This document shows positions 1-12,198 of a stretch of 64,000 bases of DNA, in pieces. The notes beneath the pieces were generated by a model, which searched no databases, had not been told where the DNA came from, and worked only from the letters and a program-made list of their open reading frames with translations. Position 1 is the stretch's first letter. Every line of letters starts with the position of its first letter. The stretch comes from Lycium barbarum (Eukaryota > Streptophyta > Magnoliopsida > Solanales > Solanaceae): positions 10,393,205 through 10,457,204 of the forward strand of contig NC_083345.1 in the NCBI RefSeq assembly GCF_019175385.1. The letters are read 5' to 3'. A program made the position numbers and the translations under genes.

Positions 1-1468
1 TAGACATATGGAGGATAAACAGTCTTCACCAGATAATCAAAATAAATCGGATCGTGATTATCATCGATATCGTTGAAAAGAAAAACTGGCACGTTTTCTT
101 TTTTCCTTGATATATCGAGACTAACATAACCAGTAGGCCTTGCCACCAAAGGTCTAATCCTAAGATTCTGTGCAAAACGAAGAATGGCACTTCCCATCTC
201 TTCCTGATTCTCTATCCTAACAAGCTTGTATTTATACACTCCGAATCCAGACCTTCCAATATCAAACCAGCATTCAACAATTCGATACAACCCATCATAC
301 ACATACACTTTACCACTAGCACTTCCACTTCCTTCATATTTAAATCCACGAATTACCCTTACCTCAATTCCGTAATGCATACTTCTCTCCAACGCCAAAT
401 TCCCACATTCGAGCTTCTGATGCACACATTGCCTCGAGTACTTATCCTGTCCACCGTGCCCTGTATAAATAATCACATCTCCACCATCTTGATCATCCTC
501 ATATCCACCCGAAACAATCACACTAGTAGCAATCGGCTCCCTATTCGAACTCTGACTAGCAGGTACATAATCAATACCAGCTTGAGCCTGCCCGTGTAAT
601 CCAACAACACAAAGCTCCATTCTAAAAAAGAACACATCCCCAATAAGCACACCAGGAATCGCCCCAACAATCCGCTTATCGCGATTCATCCACAACCCAT
701 GTTCTCTCAATATCTGACAAGCTTTCAAATCACCTCTAGTCCTTCTATGAGGACCCAAATGCTGAGTATTATCATCCTCCGCCATCGATAGAATACGCAA
801 AGAATCATACAGCATTCTTGTTTTCCTAACAGCATCTCGAAAATAACGTTGATCTTCAGGTTTAAGATCTGTCACTCTAACCAACTCAGATGATCTTTGT
901 GGATACTTCTTTCTAGGAACCACAATCTCTGAAACCTGGTAATAAGAATCAGGTTAACAAGAAAATAATGCAGAAGCGAAAAAAAACACTGAAATTTAAA
1001 GATATGCTAAATTCAAGAATGAAATCACACCTGATTATCATTGTTATTAACAGGAACAATGGCACGTGAATCAGGGTCTTGGACAACCTCGTTATTTTCA
1101 ACAACCTCAATATCTCCGAAACGTTGCATTCTTTTAGCAAAAGCTTCTTTAAAGAGTTCAGAAATGCGATTATACTCGGAATAAACATTGTTTTCTTCAG
1201 TCAAACCAGGTGGGATTTCAGGTAATTGTTGTTGTGTGCTGTTGTTATTACGGGTAAAAGGTGAACTAGAACTAGAGTTGTTGTTAAAATTAGGACTAGG
1301 GTTGGAAAAAAATGGTGTTGTTTGGAGATCAGCTTGTGTGTGTTCATCAAGTGGTTCAAGTTTTGGTTCAATTTTTGGTATAATTCTTGGATTTGGGGTT
1401 GTAGAAGATGTGAAATTTGTTGATTCAGGTTGAAGATTAAGGTCTTGAAACGGAACAAGAGAACCCAT
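1..1468 (-). CDS. SUVH9: SUVH2/SUVH9-type SRA-SET domain protein, 5' part (cut by window edge)
   Basis: Two exons are visible on the minus strand: 1468-1031 (146 codons, start ATG at 1468-1466) and 935-1 (about 311 codons, continuing past the window). The intron 1030-936 has GTGTGA donor and ACCAG acceptor in phase 0. The N-terminal 150 residues are low-complexity. An SRA/YDG domain begins near residue 235 with IVGAIPGVLIGDVFFF and includes VSGGYEDD and YTGHGGQDK. Near residue 426 KENVPVFLFNDID begins the pre-SET region; this string closely matches the Arabidopsis SUVH9/SUVH2 clade as I recall it. In that clade the protein binds methylated DNA through SRA, has lost methyltransferase activity, and helps recruit Pol V in RNA-directed DNA methylation. 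The SET domain lies outside the window, so catalytic residues cannot be checked and SUVH2 versus SUVH9 is not resolved. No stop or frameshift was seen in the parts translated. Confidence 0.93.
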
Positions 1469-1720
1469 TTTTTTCGGTAGATGAAAATGGGGTTTTTTGG
1501 CTGTTTAGAACATCAAAAGGAGATAGAGAAATTAGGGGGTTTGTAGAGATGTTTTGACAGAGGTTTTGTTAATGGAAAAATGCAACAAAGGGACTGACTG
1601 TATGTGAAGAACAAAAGTTGTTGAAGAAGAAGAACAACAACAACTTAGAATAGATAATGAAAATCTATTGTAAATGAATAAAATATAAAATATTTATATT
1701 TGTGGACAAAAATGTCCTCA
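1469..1720 (-). promoter_or_regulatory. 5' leader and proximal promoter of the SUVH9-like gene
   Basis: Upstream of the start codon the minus strand reads a pyrimidine- and A-rich leader typical of a plant 5' UTR. It contains a two-codon upstream ORF (ATG TTC TAA, plus-strand 1505-1513) about 37 bases before the main ATG. A TATA-like AT stretch lies at about 1680-1710. The transcription start is not known, so whether the uORF is in the mRNA is inferred. Confidence 0.45.
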
Positions 1721-2234
1721 ACTCCTTTTTGTCGGCGGAATACATCGATAGCCCCTTAAATTTGTATGAATTTCATTTAACTACTTGAACTATATGCCTC
1801 AACTGTTTGTTATATAACTAAGTTAATCAATTTAATTATACATATTAACTTTAACTGGCCGTAAAACTTTAGACATATTTCAATTAAGGTCAGTATGTTT
1901 AACTAAAGGAGATGGTATTTTCATGTGGTTAACTTATTTATGTAATAAATGCTTGAGAATACGCGCATAAAATATGAGCAGAAGGTGTTTAATAGGAACA
2001 CTTTATCATGTGCTCAGTCACTCGATTGAAACATGTCGTAGTGGCAGTTCTTTCGTAAATAAATAAATATTCGAAATTTTTTGATAGTTGCACTAATAAA
2101 TAAATACGTGATATATGCCTTTCAAATTATTTTTTATTTTTTAATCGTTATTAAATAATATGTATACACATTTTAATTTGTAACTTCAAAATTAAATTGT
2201 ACAATTTCGTATAAAAACACGTAGTGACAAGTTC
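1721..2234. other. AT-rich intergenic DNA
   Basis: No coding signal or clear repeat boundary is seen between the SUVH9-like promoter and the start of duplicated segment A. Short phrases such as 'ccccttaaatttgtatg' resemble decayed MITE or foldback arms but no partner arm was found. Confidence 0.4.
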
Positions 2235-4213
2235 TTCTAGAAAAATAGGTATTTTGACTTACTTACTCTTAAATAAATGATACCTATTTAATATATTTTT
2301 TGATATCATAAAAATACGCTTATTTAAATAGAGGTAAATTTAAAAAATAATTAATACCTTCTTAATTATGTAAAAGAACACTGATTTTGACTAAAATGGA
2401 AAAATTAAATGGACACTTATTATGAACCAAAAGGATTGTTTTTTTAATTAAATTTCATATCCAGTCAAAATGCATCGCATCGAAACTAAGAAATTACTAA
2501 TAATAGTCAAATGTATAATTTGACTTTGTTGGGTTATACAATCCGCGACTTAATAAAGAAATATAGTACCAAAGCTAGTGGATTATGATAAAATCTTTAA
2601 GCTCTCCAAATGGACCTAAGAGTTTAATTTAGAGTAATGCTTATGCAATGGCAGTTCGGGGAGTGCATGAAAAGATTTGAAGAGTTTAAACTTTAAAGTA
2701 ATGCTTATGTATAAAAGGAAGTTTGGGGAGTGCATGAAGAGATTTGTACTTTTAACTGTTTTGATTTTTTAGAATATAATAAGCTTATAAGGATTTTCTA
2801 TAGTAGATCTTAATTTACTTTGGGTTTACTTTTTGTAATTTGTCGGAATCGCAAATCTTTGGTTTAAACATCCAAGGGGTTAATGTTTTAGAAGCTTTTG
2901 TGTTTTGAATAAGAGTTTTACCATCATATATAGTAAAAAAAACTTATTAAGCACACCATATGTGAAAATCTTAAAATAATGTTATAATGTCTTTGCTTGA
3001 TTTTATAAATAACTAAAATATAAATAATTCCGAAATATAAGAGAACCAGTTCAAAAAGTACATAAAAGACTATAATTGATTGAATTACATAAAATGGTTT
3101 TTTTTGAAGTGAATTCAATTCATCCTTATCGAGTTTTAACGAGAAACAATACTCTCTTATTTAGTTTTATTTGTATGGATAACTCTCTTTGATGAGAATT
3201 ACCATTAGTAGATATTTCTTACAAATATGTGAGAAATATGCTAGTCAGAAAATGTTTTTGATGAATTTTCATTGGAAACTCCAATTTATCAACAATTTTC
3301 TAATAAGACGACCATTCATGAAAAATCCGCCAACTTTTAGTACTAGTTGTTAAAGCTCTAAATAAATGAAAACTATAAACAAATATTTTAACTTTCTTCT
3401 CTCTTCTTCCTCCTCCTCCGATGGATCTATAACGAATTTAACGGGTTCAACTGAATTCAATACTTTTGACTTATAACAACAACATACCCAGTGTAATTAC
3501 ACTTATTTACAGAGACACAAATAAATTTTGATAATAATAATAGAAAAATATAATCAATAGTTTTATTTTGAAATCAACTCTGAACATTAAATTCGCATCT
3601 ATCTCCCTTGTTCTAGAACAACCCAAAAGGCCACATGTCCACAATCCTCACCCACCCCCCACCCCCCACGCCCCACCCCCCACCCCCTCTTTTTCACAAT
3701 TGTTTATGCAATCCTTTGAATAAGAGGGCCTGATTTTTCCTTTAATAACCATGCTCTGACCTTGACATGAATAAGAAATTCGATCCCTCATTCACAAAAT
3801 TGAAGAAAACACACTTGAAAATATAATTGTGGAATCGTACAATTTTCTTTTTAGGGCAATTAGCACTTTCTGTCCTTCAAGTATTGATAAATTTTGATAT
3901 GATTCGTGCGGTTTTTCGTAAGTACATTTAAACTTCAATTAATTGATATGTACACTTTTGATCCCTTTGACCGTGAATCTTCACAACTTTAATGAATTAT
4001 TAAGGGGCAAAATCATTCGATTGTCGATGTGTTAGGTTAAAAATCACTGATTTCATATATATGGAATAAAAAACACACATTTTAATTAATTAAATATTAA
4101 ATACGCTTATTCAAATATTATAACGATCAAATTAAAATTCATCAGTAATCGAGGAACCAAATGTCCAATTATCCCTTTTTTTTTTATTTGAAAAATAAAA
4201 GACAAAGTGATAA
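2235..4213. other. Copy A, left unique-like part
   Basis: AT-rich non-coding DNA matching 11840-14060 of copy B. It lacks the Tourist MITE and SINE present in copy B and therefore shows their empty sites (near 2597 and 3590). It contains a C-rich tract at about 3646-3689. Short ORFs here have no recognisable family. Confidence 0.6.
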
Positions 4214-4222
4214 TTCTTTTAC

Positions 4223-5086
4223 GGCTTAATACCTAGATGGACCCTTAAACTTGACATGTTTTGTAAGATAGGCATATAAACTTATAAGGTGACCAGATAG
4301 ACACTTAAACTTACTCAAAGTGTATTTTTCAAGTTTTTCAGTTGTTTTGAAAACAAAAACTATATTTTTCAAACACTCACAATTTTCATGGCCAAACAAG
4401 CCCTAAATATATCACAAAATATTTTTTTTAAAAATGCAAAAATAAGGCAAACGCATATACATAAGATTATAAATGTGCACTTAAACCAATAAATACTCGT
4501 TAATCGCAATTTTGCAGCTTTCAATTATTTTTTTTTTTACACTTGAATAATTAAAAAACAATAACTTTAACCAATAAAAATCCTTAAAAAAAGAAATTTC
4601 AAATTAAGAAATTTCTAAGTTCAGTATTTCAAGTGTAAAAGAAATTTCAAATTAAGAAAACTGTAAAGCCGAGAAGAAAATCCTTAAAAAAAAGAAATTT
4701 CTTAATTTGAAATTTCTTTTTTTAAGGATTTTTATTGGTTAAAGTTATTGTTTTTTAATTATTCAAGTGTAAAAAAAAATCCGAGTTAATTGAAAGCTGC
4801 AAAATTGCGATTAGCGAGTATTTATTAGTTTAAGTGCACATTTATAGTCTCATGTATATGCGTTTGCCTTATTTTTGCATTTTAAAAAAAATATTTTGTG
4901 ATATATTTAGGGCTTGTTTGGCCATGAAAATTGTGAGTGTTTGAAAAATATAGTTTTTGTTTTCAAAACAACTGAAAAACTTGAAAAATACACTTTGAGT
5001 AAGTTTAAATGTCTATCTGGTCACCTTATAAGTTTATATGCCTATCTTACAAAAACATGTCAAGTTTAAGGATTGGGTATTAAGCC
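4223..5086. mobile_element. Mutator-like foldback element with 9-bp target-site duplication
   Basis: Two long inverted arms of roughly 350-400 bases (left from GGCTTAATACCTAGATGG, right ending TAAGCC) surround a small A/T-rich centre near 4650. The same 9-base string TTCTTTTAC lies directly outside both ends (4214-4222 and 5087-5095). Long TIRs with a 9-bp duplication are the hallmark of Mutator-like elements. There is no ORF, so it would depend on a transposase supplied elsewhere. Copy B lacks it, though the site there also has a deletion. Confidence 0.85.
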
Positions 5087-5095
5087 TTCTTTTAC

Positions 5096-7350
5096 ACTTG
5101 AGAGTTGGCCTATTTGTAGGATCCACTGATAAGAATATGCGCCTCTAAGTGCTTCTCATGAGGCAAACAAGTCTCATTTCAAATATTTATTATAATAGTA
5201 TCTTTGTAGAAATAATCATCAACTGACAATTTAAATTAGTCCGGATTTTGCTATGGGTATCAAATACAGTGTGTGAAATTAAAAATAAATAAATCATGAA
5301 CTGACAATTTCACAATTTTAATTATTAATATTATTGTTATTAAATTTCCTCTTCTTCTATTAATTCTGTAAAATAAAAAGTCTCGTCTAGAGACAATTCT
5401 CAAAAGTATAATTGTCTATTTAAATGAAAAACTACCAATCACTTGTTGTGAGTTGTTTTTATACAATTGACATCAACTTCTGTGTAATAACAAGTAATAT
5501 CCTTAAATAACTCTTTACTTTGTCTCCATGAAAAATTTAAAGTAAAAGTTAAAAATATAGCAAAAGTCATCGTAAGCCTTAAAATAAGAATAAGAATAAT
5601 TAACTTTCAACATACTATAATTTAATAAAATAGGCAATTGAAATTTGGAAATGTAATCATCAATCACAAAAACAATGGCCAAATGCTAATACGAGGACAA
5701 CACTTCTAATTTCTTATGGGAATTCAATCATCAATTTCTTACTTTTCTCTCTTGAAATAAATTTTATGTATTTAAAAGTTACACAAAGTATTATAGCAAA
5801 TAATAACCTGTAGTGATTACAAATAAATTGAAAATTTTGAAATAAATAAGAAAAATAAATAAAAGTATATAAGATGCACCACAAAATTGTCCAAAAAAGT
5901 CATTTACATACTTTAACTTTACAGACAACCTATTATTTCCTTGTTTTCATTTATTAATTTTTTATTTTAATCAATATTGATATCATATAAAATGAAACGG
6001 ATGGAAGCTTATGAGAATCCTATGTCACTGGTTGTTGTTTAGGTAAAAGACATCATTATATGGGACCCGCAAAGCACTCATCCCAATGAATTTGTCAAAG
6101 TCAAGAAAGTAAGAGATTATACTTCCTTTTGACGTTAACATCAAATCAATAAATGCATAAAACGTTTCGTTTATATGCACTTATTATTTAAAATAACAAT
6201 TAATATATATTTTCACGTTACTTCACCACTAATGATGATATATTTAAGTTATTTGATAAAAACAACGAATGTATATGAATTATTTCCTTAGTGATAGCTT
6301 TTGGATAAAAATTACACAAAATATTATATATCATAAGTTATTATAATTACAAACAATTGATTAGTAAAAAATATAAGAAAAATAATAGCACTGGTAACCT
6401 TTAAAACAATATTGATATCATATAAAATGAAACAGGGGGAGTAATCTAAAAAGAGAATCAAATGTTAGTGGTTGTAGTTTAGGTAGAAGGTAACATTATA
6501 TGAATGGAACCCACTACCTCAACTTGTTGTCATCCACACTACACATGACCCAAGAAATTTGATAAAGCTAAAAAAGTAATACGTACATTACATGTATCTT
6601 TAGCTATTTACATCAAATCAATAAATGCATGAAATATATAAACTAATGGAACCCATTACCTCAACTTCTTATCCTCCACAATGCACGTGTTCCAAGGAAT
6701 CCGACAAAGTCATAACAGTAAAGTGTAACGTGCCTTTTAACGTTTACATCAAATTAATAAATACATGAAAATTTAATTTATTTATTTATTATGTAATATA
6801 ATTATTTATCATATATATCCACTTCAATTCATCATTAATCATAATATATTTAAGTAAATTTGATATAAACACCAAAGGTATGTAAATTATCTCCTTGGTG
6901 TTGGCTTTTGAGTTTGTTCTAAGTTTATATGCTAGTTGTGTCTTAGTCCTTTTACTTTGCAGGACTTTTTTTTTTTTTTTTAGTTTTCTTAACAAAATCT
7001 AATTTATAAGATGTAAACAAAAATGTTCTGCAACAAAAATGTTCTGGCACTTATGGAAGTACGATTTATGATAAATGGTAGTTTCGACTATTCATACATA
7101 ATGACGTGCCTGCTGACCTTGAGTTCTAAAAGCCGGAAATTTCAAATTTCCTTTTTTTTTTTTCGGTGGCAAAAAGGTCAAAAAACTTTGAATTTTCCGC
7201 CAAAGCCCGAAATTTTCATTTGCCCTCCATCTGTTTGAGATTTATTTTGTATAATTTGATTAGGCACAAAATTTAAGGAATAAATCAAACCCAAGCGGAA
7301 TTTGTGCAAGTGAAGCCAGGAAGACTTGAAAAATGAAGGACGAGAATGGC
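5096..7350. other. Copy A, middle part with internal degenerate repeats
   Basis: Matches about 14060-14520 and 16867-18480 of copy B. It shows the empty site of the copy-B Helitron near 5615. Within it a loose unit (cccac...caaagtca...atcaaatcaataaatgcat) recurs at about 6060-6160, 6490-6640 and 6650-6780. The AT-rich ORFs in this stretch look random. Confidence 0.5.
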
Positions 7351-7667
7351 CTATGTGTTTACCCCGAATTTGGTAATCAATTGAATTTGTACGCGGGTAT
7401 AGGATATGTGTTTGAATCTCGATATATTTGATGGATACAAGATTCGTATGGTTAAGATGTGAAGAAAACGATGATGCTTAGAGGACCACTGTGGATTTAT
7501 ACATCTACTAACATATAAGTATTATTTGTTTGAACAAGTAATAGAGATGAACACAATGATTCCGGACCAAAATCTAATATTGAGAGAGATTCGTATATAT
7601 CTTCTAGTACAAAAATGTTGTTGATCCCAGGGAGCCAGCCCTTACAAAGAAGGGCGATGTGCTCTAT

Positions 7668-8264
7668 TTATAGTGTGACCTCCATGGGTCTCATATGATG
7701 TGAGCTAATAAAATAATAGCAATAAGGACAACTCGAGGCCGCACTCGGAGGAAAAGGCCTTTGAATGTACCTTTTCGAGTTTGGCCCTTTTAGCAAAGGT
7801 GGAGCCCCCGGTATTTGATCCACCCGGGAGTTATACGTCTCGACCCTCTTTTCGGTCGAGTCTACCCGTTTTGCCAAAGTTTCGAGCATCTTTAGATCCT
7901 CGGTGGAGGAACCGGCTCCGAAACCGTTACTCTCGACCATCTGTGGCTCGTTTCTTCCGATTTCGACAACACCCTTCGTCTTCCCCGGGGTCGCTTCATC
8001 TCCTCCATTTTGCAACCGGGCTATTGCGATTCCCTGTTCAGCAATCGCCGCTCTCTGTTCCTGCAACATTTCAAAAATTAAACGCAAGTCAATATTATCA
8101 TTCGGGGTATCCGGTTCTTTCCGGACTTGTGTCCCGGACAAAGTAATCGAATTGTTAGTATTTAAAGGGTCAGTGGGGTTTGGCAATCCTCGCGGCCTGC
8201 TGCCTTCATTTTCGGCCACGATCTCGTTGTTGTTGACGTGACCAGATTGCCCACTGTTAACCAT
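7668..8264 (-). pseudogene. gag-leader ORF fragment of an LTR retrotransposon
   Basis: From the ATG at 8264 (MVNSGQSGHVNNNE) the frame runs through a polar, charged region that includes EMLQEQRAAIAEQGIAIARL and KMLETLAKRVDSTEKRVE, heptad-like helices typical of the N-terminal gag leader of plant Gypsy elements. It then reads into the truncated LTR, where it stops. No capsid, protease or reverse transcriptase remains. It is a remnant, not a host gene. Confidence 0.7.
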
Positions 8265-8852
8265 TTGGTTCGTTTCTTCCGAGACGGACAACAGATGTTT
8301 CCGATTTTGATGGGTAAGATAGAGATCAAGATCAAAGACCACTATTATCCTAGCCCCAAGGTGGGCGCCAAACTGTTTAACCCGAATTTGGTAAATCAAT
8401 TGAATTTGTACGCGGGTATAGGATATGTGTTTGAATCTCGATATATTTGATGGATACAAGATTCGTATGGTTAAGATGTGAAGAAAACGATGATGCTTAG
8501 AGGACCACTGTGGATTTATACATCTACTAACATATAAGTATTATTTGTTTGAACAAGTAATAGAGATGAACACAATGATTCCGGACCAAAATCTAATATT
8601 GAGAGAGAGATTCGTATATATCTTCTAGTACAAAAATGTTGTTGATCCCAGGGAGCCAGCCCTTACAAAGGAGGGGGATGTGCTCTATTTATAGTGTGAC
8701 CTCCATGGGTCTCATATGATGTGAGCTAATAAAATAATAGCAATAAGGATAACTCTGCACGGATTTGGTGGGATTAGACTGACGGCGTCGTCTGACACAC
8801 GCATGGTGGGTAGTTGACCAGCACAGGACGTTACTGGCGCTTGACCCGCGTG

Positions 8853-8973
8853 CAACGGCCACCCGGACCAACGGCTACTCGGACCAACGGCCACATGGAC
8901 CAACGGCTACTCGGACCAACGGCCACACGGACCAACGGCTACTCGGACCAACGGCACACGAACCAACAGCCGC
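8853..8973. repeat. 16-bp minisatellite inside the LTR, alternating two variants
   Basis: About seven units of the form CAACGGCYAC(T/A/C)CGGAC. Units ending in CTACTCGGAC alternate with units ending in CCACNYGGAC, giving a 32-bp higher-order period. GC content is much higher than in the surroundings. Confidence 0.9.
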
Positions 8974-9083
8974 GAATGCTCGGGTCACCGGGCTTGGTCG
9001 TTCCAATGACGAAGAAGGCAGATCAGTCGGCCACCTCGCTCCACCGGTTTGCCTCGCATCCGGTTATTACCGTATACACTATG

Positions 9084-11385
9084 GTGAGTCTTATGCGAAG
9101 GGAAGAAACGACGACTAGACTCATGCTGGAAGAATTTTGAATGTGAGCTAATAAGAAAGAAAGAAAGAATTTTTTAAAATGTGTAGTGTTGAATATACCA
9201 TAATATTTGTATAGCTCTAAAAGTATTCTCATTAAAGAATTATATATAAAAGCATCTTTATTTTTTGTTTGAACTGATTAGTAAGAAAATAATACCAAAC
9301 AAAGTTGATGGGGGGTCATACTTATAATGCAGTAACTCGTAAAATAAGAGTCTAGGCATCCATATAAATTCAGTAATACAAACCCACCTCTAATGGGTGT
9401 ATCGGGAGATAAAATATCTTCATTTAAAATATCTTCATTCTTCGTCAGATGTCTCAAATTTAAATTTCTGGGAATGAAAAATCTTTTGATAAGGAACACT
9501 TCTCCTTTCTAATGGGTTGTACATGATGCAATATGCATTGATCGAGTAAGTAACTATCAGATATCATTTGTTTATATTAAAAAAAATAAAGTAACACTCT
9601 ACTTATGTACTACTGCTAGCCTACTATTAGTATTCGTTTGAATAACGGGTTGGGGGTGGGGGGTATTTAGTTTTAAATAGTTAAAGAACTACATATGGTT
9701 TTCAATCATTTTTCATGCTTACCACATCTTTCATGATAGCAACAACGTACTCTTGTAAAACAGAATTGTATTTAACTCATTTTTCATTCTTCAATTTGTT
9801 ACTACTTGTTTTGCTTGAAAACTCATCTTTCATGTTAGGTCCACATTATCTTTTATCCCTATTACGTGCTTGATAGAGTCTTCTCCTAGACATATTCACT
9901 TCAGTTGAAGTTGGCAGTGATCATAGCCAAATTTGAAGTTAATATGTTTTAAGTTTATCACTGAATTCATATCTCATTTTAATTATTGAGTCACGATTAA
10001 ATACTTCTACATATTTAATGAATTGGATTGTACAAATATATTCTACGCAAAAGATACTGAATTCCTCCGAATTTATATCTAATATTGTAGCTCTTTCCCT
10101 GACATATATATTACTTTTTTTGCAATGTGAAACGATAAGATAAAGAACAGACAAAACTTTACAACCCATAATCTCATATACAAATGAGCTTCATAAGATC
10201 AAAACGATAATATATTTTTGTTCCATAGCTTGGGGTAAATATGATAAAGGTGACTCATACATGCTTTTGAGACGTCATATGTTCAAATTCTAGGTACTAT
10301 ACTTTTAACAGTTTAATAGAGATGCGCTTAAATTAAACAAATGTTCTGTAAGAATTAACATAATCGACATCAACTTTCTTAAAATTGAGGCATGATAATC
10401 GTATTTGTTGTAGAAACATGCTCAAATATATAAATTATTCACATCTCATATCGTTCAAAAAGTTCACATACTTTGAAGGTAAGTTATTCACATGCGCTCC
10501 ACCCAATCAGGGGCGAAACTAATTTCGAAGAAGGGTGGTCAGGTGTACACCCTTCGCCGAAAAATTACGTGGTGTACATAAGTTGAATTTTAGCGATTAT
10601 GCGTATATATTTAATTCTACACACCCTTTTTGCACACCCTTAACTAAAATTCTGGCTCCGCCACGATACTCAATAGAGAACATAATTGTGTGAAAGTTAC
10701 TGAATTTTCAGTTTTACTATTTGAAACAAAATGGCAAGTGAGAACTCTTTTCATGGTTGACAAATACCCTTTTTGTAGGATCCACTCTCATAAAATATAT
10801 TACGCACTATGTGATTTTCATGAGGTACAGAGGTCACAAGTCACAACTCAAATGTTATTGTCAAAGTTTAATTATCATTTTGCTCGAAATTAAATTACCC
10901 CCGATCCTCTTATGTATAATCTCTTCTAGGGATGTTTTTACACATTTGACATTCACTTTTCATAATAACAAATAAAATATTTTAAGGAGATAAAAGAATT
11001 TAAGTAAAGTTGAAATTATAACAATAATATATTTTAAAAGTCATTAGTCTTAAGATAAAATACAAATTTGTTTTTAAATTGTAAACATAAAAGCATGGTA
11101 TATTTTTGTGCGGCTTTCATCAAAAGAATATTACGAAGAAAGTTAAATTTCGATGTATATACAATTTTAAAAGGTAGGCAATCTCAAAATCCAGCAAACC
11201 TAATTCAATTATCAATATAGCGTGAACATTTCTAATTGGATGAAAATAAAAATAAACAAAAAGTATCAAGTCACGATGCTTGTAATTCTCAGGGGCAAAA
11301 CAATGAATGGATGAGAAATGACAACACTTCATCTTAAGCAATTCTTTTAATGATGATTAAACCAAATATCATACATTATAAAATA
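9084..11385. other. Copy A, right part
   Basis: Non-coding DNA matching 18490-21255 of copy B except for the copy-B solo LTR (empty site here near 9243) and the small hAT-like MITE at 10508. No gene was recognised; the ORFs at 9939-10169 and 11120-11341 have no familiar motif. Confidence 0.5.
10508..10667. mobile_element. Small hAT-like MITE
   Basis: The segment starts CAGGGGCGAAAC and ends GGCTCCGCCACG, forming imperfect inverted ends of the CAGNGGCGGA type seen in hAT elements. It is absent from copy B, where sequence runs directly from cacgtcaccc to actagagaac near 20570. Flanking CACCCAAT and ATACTCAAT are a decayed duplication. Confidence 0.65.
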
Positions 11386-11839
11386 AATAATTACAAATAG
11401 GGGAAAGGGTCAAAAATACCCCTCTACTTTGGAAAAAGAGTTAAAAACATCCTCCATTATAAATTTGGATCAAAAAATCCCTCCGTCATTAAAGTTTTCA
11501 AGTATACCCATGTCTTAACGGAAATCCACAAAATAACCGAATTCATTTTTAAACTCGCTTCATTTAAACCCGACCCAACTAAATAAAAAACCCATATGGG
11601 TTACCCGCTTCTATGCCTAGTGGCTCCAATGTAGGACTCGGGAACAAGTTGGTCGTATATGGGTTTAAATTAAAAATAATTTAATTTATACTTCTAAGTT
11701 TACCATTGATGAGATAATTTATCGTCGTATCAATATTTATGACTCATTGAGATCACATATTTCAAAAGTCTTAGTCCTTCCGGTAAATTATTAGTGTTCT
11801 TTTAGACTTTGGCACACTCCTGTAAAAATAGTACTAACT
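11386..11839. other. Spacer between the duplicated copies
   Basis: Sequence not shared by the two copies. 11401-11520 (ggtcaaaaatacccctct...) resembles one arm of the foldback type at 40555-41492 (ggtcaaatttaccctcc), without a partner arm. The rest is AT-rich and featureless. Confidence 0.4.
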
Positions 11840-12198
11840 CCTAGAAAAAATAGATATTTTTGACTAACTTACACTTAAATAAATGATACCTATTTAATAT
11901 AGTTTCTTGATTTCATAAAAATACACTTATCTAAATAGGAATAAATTTAAAAAATAATTAATATCTTCTTGATTATGTAAAAGAACACTTATTTTTTACA
12001 AAAATGAAAAGACTAAATAGACACTTATATGAGCCGAAAGGAGTGGTGTCCAGTCAAAATACGTCGCGTGAAAACAAAGGAAGTATTAATAACAGTCAAA
12101 TATATAGTTTGACTTTGTTGTGATATACAATCTGTTATTAATTAATAATATAAAAAAAAACACAGTACAAAAGCTAGTGGATTATGATAAAATCTTTA

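Larger units (their letters stand above)
7356..9078 (-). mobile_element. Internally deleted LTR retrotransposon (Gypsy-like gag remnant)
   Basis: On the minus strand the element has a full 5' LTR (9078-8374, 705 bp, TGTATACGG...TTAAACA), a primer-binding-site-like TGGCGCCCACC at about 8370-8360, a gag-leader ORF, and a truncated 3' LTR (7734-7356). Flanks carry a perfect 5-bp duplication CTATG (7351-7355 and 9079-9083). The shared LTR part (about 375 bp) is nearly identical between the two ends, so insertion is fairly recent. The deletion removed pol and the inner part of the 3' LTR. Copy B is empty at this position (near 18480). Confidence 0.88.
2235..11385. repeat. Tandem segmental duplication, copy A
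   Basis: This gene-free block aligns in the same order and orientation with 11840-21255. Shared landmarks include ctcctccgatggatct (3410) against ctcctccaatggatct (13165), the C-rich tract at 3650 against 13578, the tgggaccc-containing repeats at 6060 against 17310, and the gagtctaggcatccat string at 9350 against 19445. Identity by eye is around 90%. Copy-specific insertions account for most of the length difference. Boundaries are approximate: left matching begins near 2235 and right matching stops near 11385. Confidence 0.85.

Noticed and set aside
1188..1433. Plus-strand ORF over SUVH9 exon 1
   Set aside because: Antisense reading of a coding exon.
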